From Actinomycetota bacterium (GTDB taxonomy: Bacteria > Actinomycetota > Actinomycetes > Nanopelagicales > Nanopelagicaceae), in NCBI GenBank assembly GCA_947372965.1, contig CANBVR010000011.1:1-39305 (forward strand): a DNA stretch of 39,305 nt, written 5' to 3'. Each line of letters starts with the position of its first letter. Position 1 is the first letter of the stretch. The notes below the pieces were generated by a model, which did no database searches, was not told where the DNA came from, and worked only from the letters and a program-made list of their open reading frames with translations. A program made the position numbers and the translations under genes. This document shows, one piece after another, positions 27,861 through 36,399 of this stretch.

Positions 27861-28874
27861 ATGAGCTATGAAATTGTGGCTCGCCCACACGAACAGAACT
27901 TCATTGATTGGTCGAAAGATAAGCCGGAAGTAGTGGTACTTACCGCTGACTTAACTAATTCTTGTGAAGTCGGCAGGTGGCGAGATACCTACCCAGATCG
28001 CTATTTTTCAATGGGTATGGCCGAGCAGAACATGATGGGCATGGCTGCTGGTTTGGCCCGTGAAGGTTTCGAACCTTGGCTCCACACTTTTGCCGTATTT
28101 CTTTATCGTCGTCCACTTGATCAATTACAGATGTCAGTTGCTTATCCATCACTCAAGGTGCGGTTGATGGGATTTTTGCCAGGGATTATGACTCCAGGTG
28201 GTGTTACACACCAAGCGATTGAAGATATTGCTGTACTTCGTTCTGTTCCAAATATGACGATCTTTGAGGTCGGAGATGCAACTGAAGCCGAATCAATTCT
28301 TGACGTGGCTCACGAAGTTGATGGCCCGGTTTATATTCGCGCCCTTCGAGGTGAAGTAAGTCGGATTTTTCCTAAGAGTGAGCCATTTAAATTCAATACG
28401 GCAAGAATTCTTTCAACTGGAAGCGATATCACTTTGATTACATCTGGAATCATAACCGAGGAAGCGCTTCGCGCAATTCCTTTGTTGCAGGAAAAAGGTA
28501 TTGGCATAAACCATTTGCATATATCAACCCTTAAACCGTTTACAGACCCATTGGTGCTTAAGGCAATCGAGGGAGCAAAGCACGGAGTAATAACCATGGA
28601 GAATCACTCAATCGTTGGTGGCCTCGGGAGTATGGTCGCAGAACTCATGGCAGATAATGGAATTGGGTTAAAGCTAAAGCGGATTGGCCTGCAGGATACA
28701 TATGCACATGGCGCATCACAGAAGTATTTGATGTCAGAGTATGGATTAGATGCAAAAGCTTTGGTTGAAACTGTGGCTACTTTGTTAGGCAAGGATTTGG
28801 GCATTAGCGAAACTGATTTGCAAGAAGTGAGAACGGTAAGCGTTCACAGTAGTGCAAAGGCAGAGGCGCTATGA
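27861..28874 (+). CDS. transketolase, C-terminal subunit
   Basis: Pyrimidine-binding and C-terminal domains of the split transketolase (337 aa). The catalytic glutamate that activates ThDP is E55 in MGMAEQNMMG. HTFAVFLYRRPLDQLQ and THQAIEDIAVLRSVPNMTIFE follow, then the C-terminal domain with ENHSIVGGLGSMVAELM. The N-terminal subunit ends immediately upstream, so an obligate heteromer is expected. A tail of about 30 residues after LLGKDLGI is not typical. The last codon overlaps the RuBisCO-like gene by 4 nt (ATGA), tying transketolase and RuBisCO-like protein synthesis together. Confidence 0.88.
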   Translation: MSYEIVARPHEQNFIDWSKDKPEVVVLTADLTNSCEVGRWRDTYPDRYFSMGMAEQNMMGMAAGLAREGFEPWLHTFAVFLYRRPLDQLQMSVAYPSLKVRLMGFLPGIMTPGGVTHQAIEDIAVLRSVPNMTIFEVGDATEAESILDVAHEVDGPVYIRALRGEVSRIFPKSEPFKFNTARILSTGSDITLITSGIITEEALRAIPLLQEKGIGINHLHISTLKPFTDPLVLKAIEGAKHGVITMENHSIVGGLGSMVAELMADNGIGLKLKRIGLQDTYAHGASQKYLMSEYGLDAKALVETVATLLGKDLGISETDLQEVRTVSVHSSAKAEAL

Positions 28875-29971
28875 CCGAATCATTAATTGTCACATACGAA
28901 TATTTTGGCGAGGATCCAAAAGCAATTGCTGATGTAATCCGAGTAGAGCAATCAATTGAATTTCCAAATGATCTTGCTCCGGCTTGGATACAAGATGAGG
29001 TAGTAGGAAAGATTGTCGAAATTACTTCGCTAAATCCAAATTCTCACCAAATTAAGATTGCCTTCAACCCAGATAACACTGGTGGAGAGTTGCCACAATT
29101 CTTAAATGTCTTGTGGGGAAATGCCTCACTATTTCCTGGCCTGCGAGTCATCGATGTTGACTTACCAGATTCATTAACTAAGAAATTTAAGGGCCCACGA
29201 TTTGGAATTGAAGGGTTGCGCAAACACTTCGGCGCACCAACCAGGCCACTCTTAACAACCGCACTTAAACCAATGGGCTCGGATTCAAAGACCCTTGGTG
29301 AGATGGCGCGAACACTTGCGCTTGCTGGTTTTGATTTGATTAAAGATGATCACAGTCTGGCAAACCAACCATGGTCTAAGTGGCGCGAGCGCGTTGAGGT
29401 AGTTGCAACAGCGGTACAAGAAGCTAATCAAATCACTGGTAAGAATTGTGCCTATGCACCAAGTTTGAATTTGCCTTTTGATCAAGTCCACGAAGCTGCA
29501 CATACTGCCAAAAAGCTAGGCGCAGGTTCACTTTTAGTTTTGCCAGGAATTACTGGCTTTGATTCGATGCGAACTCTTGCAGAGGACGATTCGATCGCGC
29601 TTCCAATCCAAGCCCACCCAGCACTTTTGGGATCTTTTGTTTCATCTCCTACAAATGGAATTGCACATGGAATTATTTTCGGAACCATTGCACGATTAGC
29701 TGGCGGAGATATTTCTATATTCCCAAATACTGGCGGACGTTTCTCGTTTACTCCTGCGCAATGCTTAGAAATCAAAGCCAAGGCAGTTGCCCCACTTGGA
29801 AATCTAAAACCAATTTGGATTGCTCCTGCGGGTGGAATGACCTTAGAGCGAATTCCAGAGATGCTTGCTAGTTATGGAAGTGATACGGCGCTTCTAATTG
29901 GTGGGGCGCTAAGCCGAGGGGATCTGGCGGCCAATGCCGCAGCGATGGTTTCGGCCGTTTCTGGGCGTTAA
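28871..29971 (+). CDS. RuBisCO-like protein (form IV)
   Basis: Large-subunit RuBisCO homologue (366 aa) that should not fix CO2. The N-terminal GN motif (83-84) and barrel are clear. K133 (equivalent to K175) lies in TALKPMG, but the K177 position is Met. The carbamate motif is KDDH at 158-161: the lysine (K201) and D203 are kept, E204 is His. Loop 6 reads FPNTGGR (284-290) and lacks K334; S379 appears to be Ala (APAGGM, 318-323). Known form IV proteins enolise or isomerise methylthio-pentulose phosphates, or act in apionate catabolism. With mtnA and mtnK nearby, a methylthio or deoxy-pentulose phosphate is a likely substrate. Start ATG overlaps the transketolase stop. Last gene of the cluster. 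Confidence 0.9.
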   Translation: MTESLIVTYEYFGEDPKAIADVIRVEQSIEFPNDLAPAWIQDEVVGKIVEITSLNPNSHQIKIAFNPDNTGGELPQFLNVLWGNASLFPGLRVIDVDLPDSLTKKFKGPRFGIEGLRKHFGAPTRPLLTTALKPMGSDSKTLGEMARTLALAGFDLIKDDHSLANQPWSKWRERVEVVATAVQEANQITGKNCAYAPSLNLPFDQVHEAAHTAKKLGAGSLLVLPGITGFDSMRTLAEDDSIALPIQAHPALLGSFVSSPTNGIAHGIIFGTIARLAGGDISIFPNTGGRFSFTPAQCLEIKAKAVAPLGNLKPIWIAPAGGMTLERIPEMLASYGSDTALLIGGALSRGDLAANAAAMVSAVSGR

Positions 29972-30002
29972 ATCGAGCCTAATTCAGCGCGAAAAGGCCA
30001 TT

Positions 30003-30045
30003 TTGACCCCTACCCCTGCTGGAAGGTAATCTAGCCCTCTGCCCA
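30003..30045 (+). promoter_or_regulatory. rplM-rpsI promoter
   Basis: TTGACC (30003-30008), an 18-bp spacer, TAATCT (30027-30032), then AGCCC and TCTGCCCA (30038-30045). It has the same -35, spacer and TCTGC position as rpsL, and the same CCCTCTGCCCA as infA. The predicted start near 30039 leaves a leader of about 75 nt before the rplM GTG. No terminator for the preceding cluster was seen. Confidence 0.7.
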
Positions 30046-30113
30046 AGTGACCTTCGAGTTACTGAGCTAAACCGAAATCAAATAAGTTCTAAAGCTAGAA
30101 AGAGAGATACCTC

Positions 30114-30569
30114 GTGCGCACATTTACACCAAAAGCTGGTGATGTCACTCGTAAGTGGCATGTCATCGATGCAGAAGGCGTAGTACTTGGCCGTCTTGCT
30201 AGCCATGCAGCAGTTCTTCTTCGTGGAAAGCACAAGACAACATTCGCACCTCATATCGACATGGGCGACTTTGTTATTGTCATCAACGCAGAAAAGATTG
30301 TCCTAACTGGACAAAAAGCTGGTCAGAAGTTTGCTCACCACCACTCTGGTTATCCAGGCGGTATGACATCAATCGTTTACTCAGATCTTATTAATCAAGA
30401 TCCAACACGTATCGTTGAGAAGGCAATCCTAGGAATGATTCCTAAGAACAAACTCGGACGTTTCGTTGGTACAAAGCTAAAGGTTTACGCAGGCCCAACA
30501 CATCCACATGCTGCTCAAAACCCAACACCATTCGTATTCAATCAAGTTTCACAAATCGTGAAGAAGTAA
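30114..30569 (+). CDS. rplM: 50S ribosomal protein L13
   Basis: L13, an early 50S assembly protein (151 aa). [29 protein letters not shown] and the signature [31 protein letters not shown] (in parts) are diagnostic. The start is GTG, giving MRTFTPK. It is first of the rplM-rpsI pair, 14 bp before rpsI. Confidence 0.98.
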   Translation: MRTFTPKAGDVTRKWHVIDAEGVVLGRLASHAAVLLRGKHKTTFAPHIDMGDFVIVINAEKIVLTGQKAGQKFAHHHSGYPGGMTSIVYSDLINQDPTRIVEKAILGMIPKNKLGRFVGTKLKVYAGPTHPHAAQNPTPFVFNQVSQIVKK

Positions 30570-30583
30570 GGGAAGAGCCATAC

Positions 30584-31081
30584 ATGTCTGATTTTGATAC
30601 AACAATCGATACCGATACAGATAACGAAGAAGTACTAACTTCTTACACCTCTACAACTCCTGGCGCTGCAACAATCAGCCGCAAGGGTGTACTTGCACCA
30701 GGTGGCGGTACCGGTCGTCGTAAGGAAGCTGTTGCTCGCGTGCGCCTTGTTCCAGGAACAGGTAAGTGGGTTGTTAACGGTAAAGCTCTTGAAGTTTATT
30801 TCCCTAACAAAGTTCACCAACAACTAGTTTCAGAGCCATTCCGCACCGTTGGTGCAGAAGGTTCATTTGATGTTTTTGCTCGCATCAACGGTGGCGGAAC
30901 ATCAGGTCAAGCTGGTGCGCTACGTCTAGGTGTTGCACGTGCGCTAAATGAAATTGATCGTGATGCAAACCGTCCTTCACTTAAGAAGGCAGGATTCCTT
31001 GCACGTGATGCTCGCGTTATCGAACGTAAGAAGTACGGCCTAAAGAAGGCTCGTAAGCGTTCTCAATACAGCAAGCGTTAA
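30584..31081 (+). CDS. rpsI: 30S ribosomal protein S9
   Basis: S9; its C-terminal SKR tail touches P-site tRNA (165 aa). The core [26 protein letters not shown] and the end [17 protein letters not shown] are typical. About 35 additional N-terminal residues, acidic and Thr-rich, make it longer than E. coli S9 (130 aa), as in other actinobacteria. glmM follows after 14 bp. Confidence 0.98.
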   Translation: MSDFDTTIDTDTDNEEVLTSYTSTTPGAATISRKGVLAPGGGTGRRKEAVARVRLVPGTGKWVVNGKALEVYFPNKVHQQLVSEPFRTVGAEGSFDVFARINGGGTSGQAGALRLGVARALNEIDRDANRPSLKKAGFLARDARVIERKKYGLKKARKRSQYSKR

Positions 31082-31095
31082 TTTCAAATACAGAT

Positions 31096-32427
31096 ATGGC
31101 GCTCTTTGGCACCGATGGTGTTAGAGGTCTTGCCAACCGCGATTTAACTGCGGAACTCGCACTTGATTTAGCCGTTTCGGCTGCCCATGTTTTGGGAGAT
31201 CTTGGCGCGTTTAAAGGTCATCCACAAACTAGACCGCGGGCAATTGTTGGTCAAGATTCACGAGCTTCTGGTGAATTCTTAGAAGCTGCTGTTATTGCAG
31301 GTTTAGCAAGCGCAGGTGTTGATGTATTGAAAGTTGGTGTTTTACCAACTCCAGCAATCGCACATTTAGTCGCAGAAAGCGGCGCTGATCTGGGCGTAAT
31401 GATTTCAGCCAGCCACAACCCAATGCCAGATAATGGAATTAAGTTCTTTGCAAAAGGCGGCGGCAAGTTAGATGACGCACTTGAAGCAGAGATTGAAAAG
31501 CGTCTTAAAGAGAAGTGGGAACGCCCTACCGGCAAAGATGTAGGCCGAGTAGTTCAAGATGAATCAGCTTCTGAGCGTTACATCTTTCACCTTCTATCCT
31601 CACTAACCACCAGCCTGCGCGGCTTAAAGATCGTCGTTGATTGCGCAAATGGCGCCTCTTCTGAAGTTGCTCCCGAGGTTTACACCAGAGCTGGCGCAGA
31701 AGTTATTGCTATCTCCAATGAGCCAAATGGCTGGAACATCAATGAAAATTGTGGCTCAACCCATCTAGAAAATCTGATGGCAGAGGTTAAGAAGCACAAT
31801 GCCGATATTGGAATTGCCCACGATGGCGATGCTGATCGTTGTTTAGCCGTTGCCCCAAATGGCGAAGTAATTGATGGTGATTTCATTATGGCTATCCTCG
31901 CGCAAGATTGGAAAGTTACGACAGTTGTAGGAACTGTAATGTCCAACCTTGGCTTTATGAAGGCGATGGAAGAACTTGGAATAAAGGTTGAAAAGACTCC
32001 GGTTGGCGACCGCTATGTTTTGGAAAATATGATTGCAAATGGTCACAAACTTGGCGGCGAACAATCAGGCCACATAATCATGCGCGATCACGCAAATACT
32101 GGTGATGGACTCTTGACTGCGCTCCAACTTCTTCAAGTAATGGCTAAGACCGGTAAGCCAATTCTCGAACTTGCCAAGGTTATGAAGCGCTTCCCACAAG
32201 TATTAGTAAATGTTAAAGATGTTGATAAATCTAAATTGAGTACCTCAGAGCCTTTAAAGAAGGAAATTGAAAACCATGAAGCCAAGTTGGGAAGCGATGG
32301 CCGTGTTTTGGTCCGCGCATCTGGAACTGAAGCCTTGGTACGCGTAATGGTTGAAGCTGAGAGTCAAACAACAGCAGAATCAATCGCAGATGCGATCGCT
32401 GCAATAGTAAGATCAGAACTTAAATAA
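31096..32427 (+). CDS. glmM: phosphoglucosamine mutase
   Basis: Interconverts glucosamine-6-P and glucosamine-1-P on the way to UDP-GlcNAc and peptidoglycan (443 aa). Starts MALFGTDGVRGLANRDLTAE. The phosphoserine loop is ISASHNPMPDNGIKFF near residue 100, the metal loop is AHDGDADRC, the sugar loop GGEQSGHII and the phosphate site RASGTEALVRVM. There is no clear ribosome site before ATG, so it may depend on rpsI translation. glmS, the preceding pathway step, is next. Confidence 0.96.
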   Translation: MALFGTDGVRGLANRDLTAELALDLAVSAAHVLGDLGAFKGHPQTRPRAIVGQDSRASGEFLEAAVIAGLASAGVDVLKVGVLPTPAIAHLVAESGADLGVMISASHNPMPDNGIKFFAKGGGKLDDALEAEIEKRLKEKWERPTGKDVGRVVQDESASERYIFHLLSSLTTSLRGLKIVVDCANGASSEVAPEVYTRAGAEVIAISNEPNGWNINENCGSTHLENLMAEVKKHNADIGIAHDGDADRCLAVAPNGEVIDGDFIMAILAQDWKVTTVVGTVMSNLGFMKAMEELGIKVEKTPVGDRYVLENMIANGHKLGGEQSGHIIMRDHANTGDGLLTALQLLQVMAKTGKPILELAKVMKRFPQVLVNVKDVDKSKLSTSEPLKKEIENHEAKLGSDGRVLVRASGTEALVRVMVEAESQTTAESIADAIAAIVRSELK

Positions 32428-32459
32428 GCAGCAATATTTAACCAAAGGAGTGCGTAGCC

Positions 32460-34280
32460 ATGTGTGGCATCGTTGGATACACCGGCAAAGAGCTCGCACT
32501 TTCACCAGTCCTCGAGGGATTACGGCGTTTGGAATACCGCGGATATGACTCTGCTGGAATCGCACTTGCCGTTGGTGTTGGCGAAAAACTTTGGATTGAA
32601 AAGCGCGCTGGAAAATTAGGAAATCTGGAAGAGATTCTCGGCGATAGCGTTCCAGAATCACATTCGGGAATCGGTCACACACGTTGGGCAACTCATGGTG
32701 GACCAACAGATCAAAATGCACATCCACATATGGATAATGAAGGAAAACTTGCCTTAATTCATAATGGGATCATCGAGAACTATTTAGAACTTCGCGCCGA
32801 ACTTGAAAAGCGCGGCCATATCTTTAAATCAGAGACTGATACCGAATCGGTTGCTCACCTTTTAAGCGATGCTCGCAAAGCACATAATGGAGATTTAGCT
32901 GCAGCCATGCGTGATGTGTGCGGCCAATTGCGCGGTTCATTTACCCTGCTTGCAATTCATTCCGATGAACCAGGCCGAATTGTTGGCGCCAGACGAAATT
33001 CACCACTCGTGGTCGGCGTTGGCGATGGCGAAAACTTCCTCGCATCAGATGTATCAGCCTTTATCTCTCACACAAAGCGCGCTCTTGAACTTGGTCAAGA
33101 TGAGATTGCCGATATCACGGCAACCTCAGTTGTGATCACTGATCTCTCTGGCAAAGTTTTGCCACATAAAGAATATGAAATCTCTTGGGATGCCTCAGCT
33201 GCCGAGCGAGGTGGCTACGAACACTTCATGCTTAAGGAAATTTTTGAACAACCAAAGGCGATCTCAGATACCTTGCTTGGCCGAATTACCGGGCTTGATA
33301 GTGCAATTACAAAGGGAATTAATTTAGATGGCATCGATAAGGTTGTAATCGTTGCCTGCGGAACTGCCTTCAATGCCGGCCTTGTTGGGAAGTATGCGAT
33401 TGAGAAGTGGGCAAATATTTCAGTAGATGTTGAGCTCGCCTCGGAGTATCGCTACCGCGAACCTGCGGTAGATAAAAACACTTTAGTTATTCCTATTTCG
33501 CAATCAGGTGAAACGATGGATACCTTGATGGCAATGCGATACGCCAAGGAACATGGCGCTCGGGTCTTTGCCGTATGTAATACAAATGGCAGCACAATTC
33601 CACGCGAGTCAGATGCAGTTCTTTACACACATGCTGGCCCAGAGATTGCAGTGGCATCGACAAAGGCATTTGAAACCCAACTCGTTGCTATGTACTTAGT
33701 GGCACTTCATTTGGGCCGTGTTAGAGGAACTATCGATAAGAATCTGATGGCTGAAATTGAAGCAGAGTTGGCCGGACTTCCAGCAAAGGTCGAACAAGTC
33801 CTTGAAACTGTTGAGCCACTTCGTGCGCTTACTCGTCAATTTAAAGATTCTGCTTCGATGCTCTTCTTGGGGCGCCATGTTGGTTTTCCAATTGCACTCG
33901 AAGGCGCCCTAAAGTTAAAAGAATTGGCATATATGCATGCCGAAGGTTTTGCTGGCGGCGAACTAAAGCATGGCCCAATTGCGCTGATTGATAAGGGAAC
34001 TCCGGTTGTTGCAATCATGCCCGCCGAAGGATCGCTCCTAGCCGAAAAAATGGCTTCTAATATTCAAGAAGTAAAAGCCCGCGGAGCTGTAATTATTGCA
34101 ATTGCAGATGCACCGCTTGCATCAGCTGACCACTTAATTCGCATCCCTAAAACCCACGAATTCTTAGCTGCCGTACTCGCAGTTGTCCCACTCCAAGTTA
34201 TTGCATATGAGATGGCAGTTGCTCGCGGTAACGATGTTGATCAACCAAGAAACCTTGCAAAATCTGTAACTGTTGAATAA
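32460..34280 (+). CDS. glmS: glutamine-fructose-6-phosphate aminotransferase
   Basis: Makes glucosamine-6-P from fructose-6-P and glutamine, committing carbon to amino sugars (606 aa, full length). Glutaminase nucleophile Cys2 in MCGIVGYTG, then HTRWATHGGPT and the HPH segment. Two SIS domains follow (CGTAFNAG, PISQSGETMDT), ending in PRNLAKSVTVE. ATG behind AAAGGAG. The 32-bp upstream gap is too short for a glmS ribozyme. Its product is the GlmM substrate. Confidence 0.97.
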   Translation: MCGIVGYTGKELALSPVLEGLRRLEYRGYDSAGIALAVGVGEKLWIEKRAGKLGNLEEILGDSVPESHSGIGHTRWATHGGPTDQNAHPHMDNEGKLALIHNGIIENYLELRAELEKRGHIFKSETDTESVAHLLSDARKAHNGDLAAAMRDVCGQLRGSFTLLAIHSDEPGRIVGARRNSPLVVGVGDGENFLASDVSAFISHTKRALELGQDEIADITATSVVITDLSGKVLPHKEYEISWDASAAERGGYEHFMLKEIFEQPKAISDTLLGRITGLDSAITKGINLDGIDKVVIVACGTAFNAGLVGKYAIEKWANISVDVELASEYRYREPAVDKNTLVIPISQSGETMDTLMAMRYAKEHGARVFAVCNTNGSTIPRESDAVLYTHAGPEIAVASTKAFETQLVAMYLVALHLGRVRGTIDKNLMAEIEAELAGLPAKVEQVLETVEPLRALTRQFKDSASMLFLGRHVGFPIALEGALKLKELAYMHAEGFAGGELKHGPIALIDKGTPVVAIMPAEGSLLAEKMASNIQEVKARGAVIIAIADAPLASADHLIRIPKTHEFLAAVLAVVPLQVIAYEMAVARGNDVDQPRNLAKSVTVE

Positions 34281-34283
34281 TAA

Positions 34284-34955
34284 ATGTCTGACGCAAAAGT
34301 AGCCCTTCGCCGAGAAGAGATGTTTCATGCTCTTCGGGTATCGGCGCTTTTAACCCTTGGCTTTGCACTGGTAACAGAACAAGTTCTAAATAGAGGTTGG
34401 CTTTACACATTTGATCATTGGATTGAATCTCGTAAGCACCACACTTTTAAAGGACTATCTAGCCATCTCCTACTTGCTACAGATGACTTGGGACTTCGTT
34501 GGTTTACCGCGACAGTTCTACTTGTAAGTGCGGCATTTATTGGCTTACGTTTTAAATCATGGCGCCCATTTAATCTCTCAGTTCTTGCACTTCTTGCGCT
34601 TAATGGAGTTGTCGGTGTCTGCAAGATTGTGATTGGGCGAACCAAGCCAAGGCTTTACGTTGATGCGCTTCATGCAAATGGAATGTCATACCCAAGCGGT
34701 CATGCTTCCAACGCCCTAATAACCTGGGGGCTATTGGCATATTTAATATATCGCTACACAAATCGCTATCCCTTTCAGGGTATTCGCCTCTACCCACTTG
34801 TGGGAGTAATTACCGGATCGGTATTTATCGTCTCGCTGATAAGAAAGACTCACTGGTTTTCAGATCTACTTGGTGGAGTATTTATTGGTGGCGCACTTCT
34901 AGTCGCAATTATCGCGATTGATCGTTTTATTCCATCAGAGAAGCAGCCTTCATAG
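34284..34955 (+). CDS. PAP2-family membrane phosphatase-like protein
   Basis: Integral membrane protein (223 aa) with about five or six hydrophobic segments and the phosphatidic acid phosphatase type 2 fold. Motif 2, PSGH (137-140), and the motif 3 histidine and aspartate (H190, D194 in [11 protein letters not shown]) are present. Two phosphate-contacting arginines look replaced: motif 1 is K114-x6-K121-P122 rather than K-x6-RP, and the motif 3 Arg position holds Ser184. It may be a divergent lipid or undecaprenyl pyrophosphate phosphatase; cell-envelope neighbours (glmS, alr) fit that. The function is not certain. It is 3 bp after glmS and overlaps acpS by 1 nt. Confidence 0.75.
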   Translation: MSDAKVALRREEMFHALRVSALLTLGFALVTEQVLNRGWLYTFDHWIESRKHHTFKGLSSHLLLATDDLGLRWFTATVLLVSAAFIGLRFKSWRPFNLSVLALLALNGVVGVCKIVIGRTKPRLYVDALHANGMSYPSGHASNALITWGLLAYLIYRYTNRYPFQGIRLYPLVGVITGSVFIVSLIRKTHWFSDLLGGVFIGGALLVAIIAIDRFIPSEKQPS

Positions 34956-35305
34956 TGGCAAACATTCTTGGAATCGGCATTGATGTTGTTGATATCGAAA
35001 GGTTTCAGGAATCACTTGATCGTACGCCTGGACTATTAACAAGAGTCTTTACGCCTAATGAGAGCAAGTTGAAGATAGCTTCACTTGCTGCAAGATTCGC
35101 CGCCAAAGAAGCTCTAGCAAAAGCGCTAAACGCTAAAGCAACCTTTAATTGGCAAGAGGCCGAGATCGTGAGTGAGGCGACAGGTAAGCCAATCTTTACT
35201 TTTAGTGGGGAGATGGCAAAGCGCTTAGTCGGACACAATGTGCATCTAACTCTTTCGCACGATGCCGGAATAGCATCAGCTATGGTGATTGTGGAGGTCG
35301 CATAG
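34955..35305 (+). CDS. acpS: holo-[acyl-carrier-protein] synthase
   Basis: Transfers 4'-phosphopantetheine from CoA to acyl carrier protein (116 aa, usual length). Mg ligands D10 in [12 protein letters not shown] and E52 in [13 protein letters not shown] are present, with the C-terminal [16 protein letters not shown] strand. The start is GTG overlapping the PAP2 stop. Its linkage to alr downstream (1-nt overlap) is common in Gram-positive bacteria. Confidence 0.96.
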   Translation: MANILGIGIDVVDIERFQESLDRTPGLLTRVFTPNESKLKIASLAARFAAKEALAKALNAKATFNWQEAEIVSEATGKPIFTFSGEMAKRLVGHNVHLTLSHDAGIASAMVIVEVA

Positions 35306-36399
35306 TGCGCGCCTACGTTGAGGTTGACCTAAAGGCTATTGCTTCAAATATTAAATGGGTAAAGCGCGGCACTAAGGCGCAAATTCTTGCCGTAGTTAAA
35401 GCCGATGCGTACGGTCATGGATTAGTTCCCGTAGCCAAAACAGCAATCAAGGCTGGGGCAACTTGGCTTGGCGTAGCTTTACTAGAAGAGGCTTTAATCC
35501 TTCGTAAGAATAAAATAAAGGCGCCAATAATTGCTTGGCTAACGCCACCAGGTGAAGATTTTAAAGCCGCGATTAAGAACAACATACAACTTTCAGTGCC
35601 ATCAATTAAACATTTAAATTTGATTGAAGCCGCTGGTAAAAAGGTAAAGAAACGGCCACAAGTACATATCGAAGTTGATACTGGAATGAGTCGAGGCGGT
35701 TTGCTTGACGAATGGGAAGATTTTCTTAAAGCAATCGTGAAAGCCGATGTCGATGTTCTTGGATTTTGGTCTCATTTTGCAAGAGCCGACGAACCGGGCC
35801 ATGCTTTTAATAAGAGCCAAGAATTAAAATTTAATAAAATGCTTTTAGAATTAATGGGCGTTGGCATTGTTCCAAAGTATGTGCACTTCGCTAATTCTGC
35901 TGCAGCCCTGACAAACCCAGGCGTTCATGGTCAAATCGTTCGCTTAGGAATTTCAATGTATGGACTCTCTCCTGATGTGATTCATATGGGTACTGGCGCC
36001 GAGCTTGGATTAAAACCAGCCATGAAAGTGAAGGCCGAAATACATCTGGTTAAAGATGTTAAGAAGGGCGCACCAGTTGGTTACAGCGGAGTTGAATCAA
36101 CAAGGCAAGATACGAAATTAGCGATTATTACCATGGGCTATTCCGATGGAATCCCTCGCCCAACAAGTAATAAAGCTGGCGTATTTGTTGCAGGAAAGCG
36201 TGCGCCAATAATTGGACGCGTATCTATGGATCAATTTGTTGTAGACCTTGGAATAGATTCAAAGGCAAAGGCGGGAGATATTGCCACGGTTATTGGGGGC
36301 AAGGGCTATTCCATTGATGAATGGGCTGCCGCTGCCGGAACTATTAACTATGAAATAGTTACACGAATTGCCTCGCGGGTGCCTAGAATTTATGTATGA
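35305..36399 (+). CDS. alr: alanine racemase
   Basis: PLP enzyme making D-alanine for peptidoglycan (364 aa). PLP lysine K32 in AVVKADAYGHG, and second catalytic base Y260 in PVGYSGVES; EVDTGMSRGG, HFANSAA and the SMDQFVVDLG segment are typical. The start GTG overlaps acpS by 1 nt. The stop overlaps livG by 4 nt (ATGA), so the transporter genes may share the envelope transcript. Confidence 0.96.
   Translation: MRAYVEVDLKAIASNIKWVKRGTKAQILAVVKADAYGHGLVPVAKTAIKAGATWLGVALLEEALILRKNKIKAPIIAWLTPPGEDFKAAIKNNIQLSVPSIKHLNLIEAAGKKVKKRPQVHIEVDTGMSRGGLLDEWEDFLKAIVKADVDVLGFWSHFARADEPGHAFNKSQELKFNKMLLELMGVGIVPKYVHFANSAAALTNPGVHGQIVRLGISMYGLSPDVIHMGTGAELGLKPAMKVKAEIHLVKDVKKGAPVGYSGVESTRQDTKLAIITMGYSDGIPRPTSNKAGVFVAGKRAPIIGRVSMDQFVVDLGIDSKAKAGDIATVIGGKGYSIDEWAAAAGTINYEIVTRIASRVPRIYV

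Noticed and set aside
28871-29971. Genuine carbon-fixing RuBisCO
   Set aside because: Loop 6 lysine (K334) and E204 are missing and K177 is Met; no phosphoribulokinase or small subunit is nearby.
22695-29971. Classic methionine salvage pathway (mtnK-mtnA-mtnB-mtnW/X-mtnD)
   Set aside because: No MtnB dehydratase, MtnX/MtnC phosphatase or MtnD dioxygenase is present; the class II domain is fused to an SDR and resembles the rhamnulose-type aldolase rather than MtnB. It could still be completed elsewhere.
32428-32459. glmS ribozyme/riboswitch
   Set aside because: Only 32 bp separate glmM and glmS, far too short, and just an ordinary AAAGGAG site is present.
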